From Bacteroidales bacterium (GTDB lineage: Bacteria; Bacteroidota; Bacteroidia; Bacteroidales; WCHB1-69), in contig JAEEKX010000006.1 in assembly GCA_016288655.1 (NCBI GenBank), positions 1-44,923 of the forward strand: a stretch of DNA of 44,923 nucleotides, written 5' to 3'. The notes beneath the pieces were generated by a model, which was not told the DNA's origin, did no database searches, and saw nothing but the letters and a program-made list of their open reading frames with translations. Both the position numbers and the translations under genes were made by a program. How positions within the stretch are numbered: the first letter of the stretch is position 1; each line of letters opens with the position of its first letter. Of this stretch, positions 1-6,507 are shown piece by piece.

Positions 1-159
1 ATGGAGGTGACCACCAAGGCCGTGCAGTTCCACGGCGGTTATGGTTACACCCGCGAGTATCCGGTGGAGAGAATGATGCGCGACGCCAAGATCACCGAAA
101 TTTACGAAGGCACCAGCGAGGTCCAGAGAATGGTCATCGCCGCCAAATTGTTCGCTTAA
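1..159 (+). CDS. Acyl-CoA dehydrogenase, C-terminal end (partial)
   Basis: Only the last 52 codons lie in the window. They read in frame from base 1 and end in TAA. The segment has the usual end of the acyl-CoA dehydrogenase family: a [19 protein letters not shown] stretch, then [10 protein letters not shown], which forms part of the FAD and substrate site. These enzymes are cytosolic flavoproteins that oxidise acyl-CoA to enoyl-CoA and pass electrons to electron-transfer flavoprotein (ETF). The ETF genes follow 31 bp downstream on the same strand, so the three genes are very likely one operon. In anaerobic Bacteroidales this arrangement often belongs to butyryl-CoA dehydrogenase, but the part seen here cannot fix the chain-length specificity. 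Confidence 0.9.
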   Translation: MEVTTKAVQFHGGYGYTREYPVERMMRDAKITEIYEGTSEVQRMVIAAKLFA

Positions 160-190
160 TTAATTAGAAATCAGAAAATAAAAAATAGAT

Positions 191-976
191 ATGAAAATCG
201 TAGTTTGTATCAAGCAGGTTCCGGATACCACCGAAATCAAGATCAACCCCGCCACGGGTACGTTGATTCGCGACGGTGTGCCGAGCATTATGAACCCTGA
301 CGATAAGGGCGGCCTCGAAGTGGCCCTCCAGTTGAAAGACCAATTTGGCGCACATGTCACCGTCATCACGATGGGACCGCCGCAGGCCGAGGCCATCCTC
401 CGCGAGGCCCTCGCCATGGGTGCCGACCGCGCCATCCTCCTCACCGACCGTAAGTTCGCCGGCGCTGACACGCTCGCCACCTCCAACGCACTGGCCGGCG
501 CGCTTCGCGTCATCGAACACGACCTCGTCATCACCGGCCGTCAGGCCATCGACGGCGACACCGCCCAGGTCGGCCCGCAGATTGCCGAACACCTCCACAC
601 CCCGATGATCTCCTATGTGGCCGGCGTGGAATTCGACGGCAAGGACAAGCTCACCGTGAAGAAGGAAGACGAAGATGGCTACCAGATGCTGGAAGTCCAC
701 ACGCCCGCCCTCCTCACCGTGCTCGCCTCCGCTTTCAAACCGCGCTATATGACCGTCAAGGGCATCCTCGACGCTTACGACGAGAAGGAAATCGAAATCT
801 GGAACGTCGATAAGATTGACGTGGACGAAGCGAAACTCGGTCTCAACGGCTCACCCACCCGCGTGAAGAGATCGTTCACCAAGCCGCAGAAAGTGGCCGG
901 CGAGGTGTTCGACGTCACCCCCGACGAGGCCGTTGCCCTCATCGTTGCCAAACTGAAAGAAAAATTCATCATTTAA
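191..976 (+). CDS. etfB: Electron transfer flavoprotein, beta subunit
   Basis: A 261-residue protein, the normal length for EtfB. It opens with MKIVVCIKQVPDT, the usual start of the family, and keeps the central VITGRQAIDGDTAQVGP segment that lines the nucleotide/AMP-binding site. Together with EtfA it forms a soluble heterodimer that takes electrons from acyl-CoA dehydrogenase; in anaerobes some ETFs bifurcate electrons with NADH and ferredoxin. It sits 31 bp after the dehydrogenase gene and 12 bp before etfA. A GGAGG motif lies between etfB and etfA. Whether this ETF bifurcates was not tested from the sequence. Confidence 0.96.
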   Translation: MKIVVCIKQVPDTTEIKINPATGTLIRDGVPSIMNPDDKGGLEVALQLKDQFGAHVTVITMGPPQAEAILREALAMGADRAILLTDRKFAGADTLATSNALAGALRVIEHDLVITGRQAIDGDTAQVGPQIAEHLHTPMISYVAGVEFDGKDKLTVKKEDEDGYQMLEVHTPALLTVLASAFKPRYMTVKGILDAYDEKEIEIWNVDKIDVDEAKLGLNGSPTRVKRSFTKPQKVAGEVFDVTPDEAVALIVAKLKEKFII

Positions 977-988
977 GGAGGAACAACT

Positions 989-1999
989 ATGGACAAATCA
1001 AATTATAAAAACATATTCGTATTCGTTGAGCAGCGCGACGGCGTCATCCAGCCCGTCGGTCTCGAACTGCTCGGCAAGGCCCACGAACTGGCACAGATCC
1101 TGGGCGAGAAGGTCGTGGCAATGTTCCTCGGCCACAATATCAAGAACCAATGTCAGACCCTCATCGAGTACGGCGCCGACGAAGTCGTGTATGCCGACTG
1201 CCCCGAACTGCAGGACTATCTGACCGAGCAATACTCACAGGCCATCGCGCAGATCTCCGACAAGTATCTGCCCAACATCATCCTGTTCGGCGCCACCACC
1301 ATCGGCCGTGACCTCGGTCCGCGCCTCTCCGCCCGTTTGGCCACCGGCCTCACCGCCGACTGTACCAAGCTGGAGATTTCGGAAGAGAAAGAGCTGATGA
1401 TGACCCGTCCCGCTTTCGGCGGCAACCTGATGGCCACCATCATGTGCACGGAGCACCGTCCGCAGATGAGCACCGTGCGTCCGGGCGTGATGCAGAAGAT
1501 GACCCGCGACGCTTCCCGCAAGGGCGAAATCATGGAGTTCAAGCCGGTGTTCGATCCCAGCAAATTCGCTGTGAAGCTCGTGAAGAAGGTGAAAGCCGAC
1601 AAGGGCAAGATGGACATCACCGAGGCCAAGATTCTGGTTTCCGGTGGTCGTGGTGTGGGTTGCAAGGAGGGCTTCGAGAAACTCGGTGCCTTGGCCAAGA
1701 CCCTCAACAACGCGCAGGTTTCATCCTCCCGTGCCATGGTCGATGCCGGCGTGATGCCGCACGATGTGCAGGTGGGCCAGACCGGTAAGACCGTGCGTCC
1801 GAACCTCTATTTCGCCATCGGTATTTCAGGTGCCATCCAGCACTTGGCCGGTATGGAGGAGTCCGACCTCATCATCGCCATCAACCGCGACAAGGACGCC
1901 CCCATCTTCGGCGTGGCAGACCTCGGCGTGGTGGGCGATTTCAACAAGATCGTTCCCTTGCTGAACGAACGCTTGCAGAAGGAGATGCAGGAGAAATAA
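989..1999 (+). CDS. etfA: Electron transfer flavoprotein, alpha subunit
   Basis: A 336-residue protein of normal length. The N-terminal half is the ETF alpha/beta fold. The C-terminal half has the FAD-binding run: SGGRGVGCKEGFE near residue 215, SSSRAMVDAG, GQTGKTVRPNLY, GISGAIQH, and [11 protein letters not shown] near residue 298. It is the FAD-carrying partner of EtfB and receives electrons from the upstream acyl-CoA dehydrogenase. The gene is intact, but its last 148 bases (from 1852) occur again at 4263-4410 with only synonymous changes. An AT-rich island lies between the two copies. The present 3' end may therefore have arrived with the island, keeping the protein unchanged. Confidence 0.97.
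   Translation: MDKSNYKNIFVFVEQRDGVIQPVGLELLGKAHELAQILGEKVVAMFLGHNIKNQCQTLIEYGADEVVYADCPELQDYLTEQYSQAIAQISDKYLPNIILFGATTIGRDLGPRLSARLATGLTADCTKLEISEEKELMMTRPAFGGNLMATIMCTEHRPQMSTVRPGVMQKMTRDASRKGEIMEFKPVFDPSKFAVKLVKKVKADKGKMDITEAKILVSGGRGVGCKEGFEKLGALAKTLNNAQVSSSRAMVDAGVMPHDVQVGQTGKTVRPNLYFAIGISGAIQHLAGMEESDLIIAINRDKDAPIFGVADLGVVGDFNKIVPLLNERLQKEMQEK
1852..1999 (+). repeat. Direct repeat, left copy (3' end of etfA)
   Basis: These 148 bases match 4263-4410. From the ATG codon at 1853/4264 to the stop codon they differ at six of 147 positions. The changes are GAG/GAA, GCC/GCT, GGC/GGT, GCA/GCC, AAG/AAA and TTG/CTG, all silent. Similarity stops abruptly at both ends: just before the ATG codon, and right after TAA. 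The pattern fits two etfA alleles that both evolved under protein-level selection, not a recently made dead copy. Confidence 0.9.
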
Positions 2000-2002
2000 T
2001 GA

Positions 2003-2042
2003 CATTGTGTAGAGACGATGTGCACATCGTCTCTACACAATG
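2003..2042. repeat. 40-bp perfect palindrome just after etfA
   Basis: Bases 2003-2022 are the exact reverse complement of 2023-2042, with no spacer (core GTAGAGACGATG / CATCGTCTCTAC). It starts three bases after the etfA stop codon. As RNA it could fold into a long hairpin and end the etf transcript, although no U-tract follows. It could also be a small mobile palindromic repeat, or mark the left edge of the island. Confidence 0.8.
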
Positions 2043-2067
2043 GGTAACAATGTAACCAACAGAAGCG

Positions 2068-2089
2068 GAGGCCGCCGGAAGGTGGCCTC
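2068..2089. terminator. GC-rich hairpin between etfA and higA (possible terminator)
   Basis: Nine-base arms at 2068-2076 and 2081-2089 pair around a GGAA loop, with one G-T pair. It lies between the convergent etfA and higA genes, where it could slow transcription from either side. No clear T-run follows on either strand, so it is a weak candidate. Confidence 0.4.
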
Positions 2090-2116
2090 GCTAGGTTATA
2101 TATTATTGCTAAAATC

Positions 2117-2458
2117 CTATACTGTTGCAACAGGATTGGTGTGTAATGACAACCACGGACTTGTGTTACGGATGGCCGCAAATCGCATTTTGACCGTCTC
2201 TTTGTTTTTTGCGACTTGGAGGTTGTAGCGTGCCTGCATATTCAGCCAAAGCTCGGCGGGGGTTCCTAACGCCGCTTCTACCAAAATGGCGAAATCGGTA
2301 GTGATGGAACGTTTGCCATTTAGTATTTCATTCAGCATCGTATAGGACACCGAAATGGCCTTGGCAAAATCTTTTTGCGAAATCCCCCGTGACTCCAACT
2401 CCTCTTTCAGCACTTCTCCAGGGTGAATGGCTATATAAGAAAATTCTAAATTGCTCAT
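2117..2458 (-). CDS. higA: HigA-type antitoxin, XRE-family DNA-binding protein
   Basis: A 113-residue protein with the HigA/VapI layout. IHPGEVLKEELESRGIS near the N terminus leads into a helix-turn-helix at about residues 25-55 (SQKDFAKAISVSYTMLNEIL, NGKRSIT). The ending AELWLNMQARYNL is typical of HigA antitoxins. It should bind and neutralise HigB, coded 6 bp upstream on the same strand, and repress the operon. A 23-bp palindrome in the promoter (2824-2846) is a likely binding site. The order, toxin first and antitoxin second, is the usual higBA order. About 20 residues after the conserved core look unrelated to the family and may be a lineage tail. Confidence 0.9.
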   Translation of the reverse strand: MSNLEFSYIAIHPGEVLKEELESRGISQKDFAKAISVSYTMLNEILNGKRSITTDFAILVEAALGTPAELWLNMQARYNLQVAKNKETVKMRFAAIRNTSPWLSLHTNPVATV

Positions 2459-2464
2459 ATTTAA

Positions 2465-2779
2465 TTATTTATAATGATTGGTAATGTCTAAAATGTTGCA
2501 AATTGTAATGATAGGCTCTTCCATTTCTTCCACCTTGAATTCCAGTCTGTATTTCAAATCTATCCGAATAGATGATATTCCTGCTTTGTCGCCTGTTAGA
2601 ACTTCGTAGTTCAAAGAGTTAAGAACGTATAGTATTTCAATATTTGGAGCTTCAGCCAAAGTGATAATCCGTTTCACATAATTCTTCACCACTCCCGGCT
2701 GGAAGCGATGTTTTTTGTCTGAGCATTTTCCTGTGTAATAGAGTTCTGAGAGATATTCTTTGTCGAATTGTATCGTCAT
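2465..2779 (-). CDS. higB: HigB-type toxin, RelE/ParE superfamily mRNA interferase
   Basis: A 104-residue protein of the small HigB family (plasmid maintenance killer type). It has the expected features of a RelE-fold toxin: a helical first half, LNSLNYEVLTGDKAG in the middle, and a strand-rich SSIRIDLKYRLEFKV segment. HigB toxins cut mRNA at the ribosome and are held in check by HigA. It is transcribed first in the pair from a -7 box at 2801-2808. The AT-rich composition contrasts with etfA and pepD on either side and fits an acquired module inside the etfA-bounded island. Confidence 0.88.
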   Translation of the reverse strand: MTIQFDKEYLSELYYTGKCSDKKHRFQPGVVKNYVKRIITLAEAPNIEILYVLNSLNYEVLTGDKAGISSIRIDLKYRLEFKVEEMEEPIITICNILDITNHYK

Positions 2780-2800
2780 AGTTCAAGTTCAGTTGCGCGG

Positions 2801-2846
2801 CAAAGATACAACTATTTTTTTATAAATTCACTAAAATAGTGAATTT
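2801..2846 (-). promoter_or_regulatory. higBA promoter with palindromic operator
   Basis: On the minus strand, TATCTTTG (2808 to 2801) fits the Bacteroidota -7 box TAnnTTTG and lies 21 bp before the higB ATG. Just upstream is a perfect inverted repeat, AAATTCACTA (2824-2833) and TAGTGAATTT (2837-2846), with a 3-bp spacer. It covers the place where the -33 element should be. That is a natural position for autorepression by HigA or the HigBA complex. Confidence 0.7.
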
Positions 2847-3024
2847 GTGTGTAAAATTTTTCAAATTGAGATTTTCCCATACTAGAACCATAAAAAATTT
2901 GGTCTGTAATCTGAAAGGGAAAGGTATTGCAAAATTGGTTGTTGGATTTAGGGATAACGGTGAGGTGGTGGAGTATTCCATAACGAATTTTCAGCCGAAT
3001 GTAACAAGCCAGTTTATTAATTAA
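2839..3024 (+). pseudogene. Possible C-terminal remnant of an unknown gene
   Basis: An open frame of 61 codons with a GTG at its start, overlapping the higBA operator. The first part is poor, low-complexity coding. The last 35 or so residues (KLVVGFRDNGEVVEYSITNF region) look like a normal protein end. A hairpin with a T-run on the plus strand follows at 3006-3060. I do not recognise the family. The simplest reading is the tail of a gene whose front was lost during island rearrangement; chance coding is also possible. Confidence 0.25.
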
Positions 3025-3060
3025 CCGCCCAAACAGTATCTTTAACAAACTGGCTTTTTT
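3006..3060 (+). terminator. Inverted repeat with T-run inside the island
   Basis: AAGCCAGTTT (3006-3015) and AAACTGGCTT (3047-3056) are perfect 10-base arms, followed by more T residues to 3060. On the plus strand this looks like a factor-independent terminator with a long loop, and the stop codon of the small frame ending at 3024 lies in that loop. It could instead be a small palindromic insertion. The stretch 3061-3190 holds a short CCCC/GGGG hairpin near 3090-3103 and a minus-strand -7-like box (3136 to 3129), but no gene I can support. Confidence 0.5.
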
Positions 3061-3211
3061 AGTTAGTGGTTACTCTGAATCTTTCCCGCCCCCAATAAGG
3101 GGCTTGTACCAACCACCGAAGGACGCGGCAAAAATACAACTTTTTTTGAAAACGCAAAAAATAATTTACTGCTTTTTTATCATTTCATTCAGTGATGTAT
3201 TTTTCCCGTGA

Positions 3212-3422
3212 GTTTTTGAGAGACGGATGCTCAAAAACGAAATTTATTGGAACTACGAAGCGTTATGCTCGTTCTTGCAATCGGAAACGTAGGAAATTTC
3301 TGGATTATAATGCAAGAGAGTGTTTCGGTTCGCGCTATAGCGTGGGCTGTATATTACATCTGCATTATAAGGTATTCCTACGACCTCCGATTGAAGAATG
3401 TGGTATATCAGTGCCACGCTTC
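3212..3422 (+). repeat. Nested inverted-repeat (structured) element
   Basis: The block holds one simple hairpin (arms 3212-3220 and 3230-3238, GTTTTTGAG/CTCAAAAAC) followed by a nested imperfect inverted repeat. Its pairs are GAAGCGT 3257-3263 with 3416-3422, TTCTTGCAATCGGA 3272-3285 with 3386-3398 (one extra base), and CGTAGGAA 3288-3295 with 3375-3382. CGCTATAGCG at 3333-3342 sits in the loop as its own palindrome. A reading frame crosses the block, but the pairing suggests RNA or DNA structure, not protein. It lies just upstream of the small membrane-protein ORFs. Confidence 0.6.
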
Positions 3423-3470
3423 TTTTATGGTATAGGGTCATCGCTGGCACGGACGATGGGAGTTCTTGTT

Positions 3471-3695
3471 ATGACTTGGTGGAAAATTCTTTTGGCAATT
3501 TTTGTGGTTGGAGCATTCACTGCGTACATCATTTGTGGATTTTATTTTTTATTCAAAGATGGTTTTGAGCCTTATTTGGCATCTCGTACCAAGAGAGTAA
3601 AAAATGAAGACGGTAGTTTTAACTTTGTTAGTGGAAATAATACCAGCAGCTGTTTTGGTTGCATGTGCGATAATTTCAGTAATGATTATATGTAG
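3471..3695 (+). CDS. Small hypothetical membrane protein
   Basis: From the ATG at 3471 the frame codes 74 residues: MTWWKILLAIFVVGAFTAY and IICGFYFLF give one strong membrane helix, then a charged tail (KTKRV-type, DGSF). The same frame is open back to 3192, but that part crosses the inverted-repeat element and looks non-coding, so I take the inner start (ATG 3459 is an alternative). The last 92 bases overlap the next gene in another frame, and the end there is Cys/Ser/Asn-rich and unconvincing. Either the two genes overlap or a frameshift split one longer gene. No family recognised. Confidence 0.4.
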   Translation: MTWWKILLAIFVVGAFTAYIICGFYFLFKDGFEPYLASRTKRVKNEDGSFNFVSGNNTSSCFGCMCDNFSNDYM

Positions 3696-4260
3696 TGATG
3701 TGTGGTCCCATAGATGGTGGCAGAATTTATGTTGGGCAGGGATTGCTGTTTTTGTGTTACCTATGGTTGGATTTGGAAACTTGATGGAGTTTTCAGGTCC
3801 TTCCAACGAGAAAACTTACGATTTCTACGTAATAGGTATTCTTATTTTTGGAACGATTCTCACCGCTGGATATGTTACAGCCGCTGCTTATTTATCGGGT
3901 TACTTTCGCTCCACACAATTCCAAGAGATTTTGGTCAAGAGAACGGTGCTATCATACTTAAAAGAGAATTCAAATGACGGCAAAGTTAAAATAGTACAAT
4001 GGGAAGATTTTCATTTACTAGGAGAAAAAGAAGGAATTTATCATGACTTTTCTCAACCATACACGATTAAAGTGACTGTTAGACTAACCAATGAACAGGG
4101 AGCCACAGTTCTAAAATCTTTTCTTTTTCATTTGCAAAGAAGTTCCCGTTGGAAAGCGAAAGTAATAGAATTCAAAGTGCTGAAATCTGGATCCGTACTT
4201 TGTCTTAGTACTTCCCCGAATGCTCCACCGTACATTGGAGTAACAAGTGAGGCGGCATAA
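3604..4260 (+). CDS. Hypothetical membrane protein
   Basis: A 218-residue protein with three clear membrane helices: about residues 5-30 (EIIPAAVLVACAIISVMII), 38-60 (AGIAVFVLPMVGFGN) and 75-100 (VIGILIFGTILTAGYVTAAAY). A soluble C-terminal half of some 110 residues follows, with a strand-rich pattern (KVKIVQWEDF, YTIKVTVRLTNEQG, FLFHLQRSSRWKAKVIEF). I do not recognise the family. The AT-rich codon use differs strongly from etfA and pepD. It is the last island gene: its stop codon lies three bases before the right copy of the etfA 3' end. It may be an effector or immunity-type protein, but nothing in the sequence shows that. Confidence 0.6.
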   Translation: MKTVVLTLLVEIIPAAVLVACAIISVMIICSDVWSHRWWQNLCWAGIAVFVLPMVGFGNLMEFSGPSNEKTYDFYVIGILIFGTILTAGYVTAAAYLSGYFRSTQFQEILVKRTVLSYLKENSNDGKVKIVQWEDFHLLGEKEGIYHDFSQPYTIKVTVRLTNEQGATVLKSFLFHLQRSSRWKAKVIEFKVLKSGSVLCLSTSPNAPPYIGVTSEAA

Positions 4261-4262
4261 AA

Positions 4263-4410
4263 TATGGAGGAATCCGACCTCATCATCGCCATCAACCGCG
4301 ACAAGGACGCTCCCATCTTCGGTGTGGCCGACCTCGGCGTGGTGGGCGATTTCAACAAAATCGTTCCCCTGCTGAACGAACGCTTGCAGAAGGAGATGCA
4401 GGAGAAATAA
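4263..4410 (+). pseudogene. Displaced second copy of the etfA 3' end
   Basis: This 148-base block repeats 1852-1999. Starting at the ATG at 4264 it codes the same last 48 residues of Etf[20 protein letters not shown] onward, and ends in TAA. All six base differences from the intact gene are silent. It lacks the first 288 residues and cannot make a working EtfA. It is most simply the original 3' end of etfA, pushed away by an island that brought in a replacement end. A strong hairpin with a T-run (4435-4468) lies directly after it, as expected for the original etf terminator. Translation as a 48-residue peptide cannot be excluded. Confidence 0.88.
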
Positions 4411-4434
4411 CCATCCCGATAGGGATATGAAATC

Positions 4435-4468
4435 GTAGGGCTGCCATAGTATGACAGCCCTACATTTT
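4435..4468 (+). terminator. Terminator after the displaced etfA end
   Basis: GTAGGGCTG (4435-4443) pairs with CAGCCCTAC (4455-4463). The stem extends by CAT/ATG past one mismatch to a three-base loop, and ATTTTT follows. It is a good factor-independent terminator and probably the ancestral end of the etf operon. The rest of 4469-4632 is AT-rich and I see no gene there. Confidence 0.65.
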
Positions 4469-4632
4469 TCAGTATGGTTTTGCGACAACCATTTCCGCCT
4501 ACAGATTTTTTTTCATAGATTCCTTTGTGACAATGTGTTATGATTTAAAAAGTGTCAAAGTCAGGAAAAACAATTCGCATGCTCCGCGTTCATTCGCGTA
4601 ATTCGTGGTTTCAAAAACGACGATAACCGCGC

Positions 4633-4665
4633 AAAAAAAAGACGCGACCTTTTCGGGCCGCGTCT
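4633..4665 (-). terminator. pepD terminator
   Basis: Read on the minus strand, a 10-bp stem (4665-4656 with 4649-4640, AGACGCGGCC / GGTCGCGTCT) is followed by a run of eight T. It lies 21 bp after the pepD stop codon. Confidence 0.85.
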
Positions 4666-4685
4666 TGCATTATCGGTAATGGAGG

Positions 4686-6146
4686 TTACTTCTTGGGGAT
4701 GTTCTTGAGCAGGGCCACGATGAAGTCCCAGAACTTGCCGACACTCTCGATGTTGACGCGTTCGTCGGGGGAGTGCGGGTGCATGATGGTGGGTCCGAAG
4801 GAGATCATGTCCCAGTTGGGGTAGTTGACGCTGAAGAGGGCGCACTCGAGGCCTGCGTGGATGGCCATGAAGGCGGGCTCTTTCTTGAATTTGTCCTTAT
4901 AGACCTTCTTGGCGGTCTGCAGGATGGGTGATTCGAGGTTCGGCTTCCAGCCCGGGTAGGCGCCTTCGAGCGAGATCTCGGCACCGGCGAGGCGGGCGAT
5001 GGCGGTCATCTTCTGTCCGACGGCCTCCTTGGCGGAATCGACGGAACTGCGCATCAGGGATGCGATCTGGACGTGGCCGTTCTCTGCCTTCACGATGGCG
5101 AGGTTGTTGGAGGTTTCGACCAGACCGGGCATGCTGTCGCTCATGCGGAGCACTCCGTTCGGCAGGGCGAACACCATGTCGAGGACCTTGTTCTGCACGG
5201 CCTCGGGCATCACCTTGGCGGGAACGTCGGTAGCCTTGGCCTTGATGGTCATGTTGGGTTCGGTGGCGGCGAACTCGGCCTTGGCGGTTTTGGCGAAGGC
5301 GTTGACGAGTTTGGTGAAGACCTTCTCTTCAGCTTCGGGCACGGCGACGACGGCGACGGCCTCACGCGGGATGGCGTTGCGCAGGTTGCCGCCCGCGAAG
5401 GAAGCGAGGCGCATGCCGCACTTGGCGGCGGCGGCGCTCAGCACACGGGTCATCAACTTGTTGGCGTTGGCGCGGCCGAGGATGATATCCATGCCGGAGT
5501 GACCGCCGTTGAGCCCGGTGATGGCGACCTGGAAGCCCTTCATGCCGGCGGGCACGGCCACGTTGCGGTAGTTCATCGTGATGACACCGTCGAGGCCGCC
5601 GGCGCAGCCGACGTACAACTCGCCCTCCGTCTCGGAGTCGAGGTTGATGAGGATCTCGCCCTTCAGCGCGCCCTTCTTCAGGCCGAAGGCGCCGGTCATG
5701 CCGGTCTCCTCGTCAATGGTGAGGAGCACTTCGAGCGGACCGTGGGCGACGTCCTTGGAGGCGAGGACGGCCAATGCGGCCGCACCGCCGATGCCGTCGT
5801 CGGCGCCGAGGGTGGTGCCGGTGGCACGTACCCAACCGTCATCGCATACGCGCGGACGGATCGGGTCCTTCGTGAAGTCGTGCTTGGTGCTGGCGTTCGC
5901 CTGCGGCACCATATCGACATGTGCCTGCAGGATCACCGGCACGCGGTTCTCCATGCCCTTCGTGGCGGGCTTGCGGAAAATCAGGTTGCCCGTGGCGTCC
6001 TTCTTGCACTCGATACCGTGTTCTTTCGCCCAATTCATCATCCAAGCCACAAGTTTCTCCTCGTGCTTCGACGGATGAGGAATGGAACAGATGCTTTCAA
6101 AATTCTCCCATAATGCTTTGGGATACAGTTTCGCTAATTCTCCCAT
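4686..6146 (-). CDS. pepD: Aminoacyl-histidine dipeptidase (cytosol non-specific dipeptidase, M20)
   Basis: A 486-residue protein of normal PepD length with no signal peptide. The metal site of the M20/M28 type is complete: LQAHVDMV (His76, Asp78), GADDGIGGAA (Asp116), DEETGMTGAFGL (catalytic and metal Glu at 146/147), INLDSETEGE (Asp170), and a late MAIHAGLECALF histidine. It hydrolyses Xaa-His and many other dipeptides in the cytosol, the final step of peptide use. This suits a cell that secretes gingipain-like peptidases. The gene stands alone between its own -7 box (6260-6267) and terminator. Confidence 0.96.
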   Translation of the reverse strand: MGELAKLYPKALWENFESICSIPHPSKHEEKLVAWMMNWAKEHGIECKKDATGNLIFRKPATKGMENRVPVILQAHVDMVPQANASTKHDFTKDPIRPRVCDDGWVRATGTTLGADDGIGGAAALAVLASKDVAHGPLEVLLTIDEETGMTGAFGLKKGALKGEILINLDSETEGELYVGCAGGLDGVITMNYRNVAVPAGMKGFQVAITGLNGGHSGMDIILGRANANKLMTRVLSAAAAKCGMRLASFAGGNLRNAIPREAVAVVAVPEAEEKVFTKLVNAFAKTAKAEFAATEPNMTIKAKATDVPAKVMPEAVQNKVLDMVFALPNGVLRMSDSMPGLVETSNNLAIVKAENGHVQIASLMRSSVDSAKEAVGQKMTAIARLAGAEISLEGAYPGWKPNLESPILQTAKKVYKDKFKKEPAFMAIHAGLECALFSVNYPNWDMISFGPTIMHPHSPDERVNIESVGKFWDFIVALLKNIPKK

Positions 6147-6259
6147 GATGGTAATTTTTTAATTAAAGTATTGGTTGATTGGATTTTGTATTGCCATGAC
6201 AAAGAACGGTGGGGGGGACGGGACGACCAGCGATGTCAGGAAGAGCAGTTTGAGCCCGC

Positions 6260-6267
6260 AAATATAC
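6260..6267 (-). promoter_or_regulatory. Probable pepD promoter (-7 box)
   Basis: TATATTTG on the minus strand (6267 to 6260) matches TAnnTTTG exactly and lies about 113 bp before the pepD ATG. I see no clear -33 element. From here to 6400 there is no gene I can support. Confidence 0.5.
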
Positions 6268-6403
6268 AATTTTTTTGCGGTAGAAAGAAGCCGATGGGAT
6301 TGTTTTTTCAAATTATGTATTTGTTGTTTTTTTTCGTCATCCTATTTTGAATCCGTACATGATTGTGCAGTCGGCATGGAAATAACTCCTGGCCGACGAC
6401 TAG

Positions 6404-6499
6404 ATGACCTTTCATCCTGATGAGCGCGGTGCGCGGCAATACCCACTGTCGGATCCCTTCTTGAGACTATGGCTGCAACGTCAGTTCGGGGAAATGTAA
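6404..6499 (+). pseudogene. Possible remnant of an AAA ATPase C terminus
   Basis: A 31-codon open frame after a TAG stop. Its last half, YPLSDPFLRLWLQRQFGEM, resembles the DPFLRFW-type ending of the ATP-binding proteins with an AAA domain and a DUF234-like tail. No upstream part of such a gene is present. It lies tail-to-tail with the TetR gene, 8 bp away. The likely explanation is a fragment left by gene loss, but it is short and the match rests on one motif. Confidence 0.35.
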
Positions 6500-6507
6500 T
6501 TTCATAA

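Noticed and set aside
2812-3048. 78-codon minus-strand frame upstream of higB
   Set aside because: It runs through the higBA operator palindrome and the 3006-3056 inverted repeat, and its composition is AT-driven low complexity.
5073-6113. 346-codon plus-strand frame across pepD
   Set aside because: Antisense shadow of a well-conserved peptidase gene; no recognisable domain.
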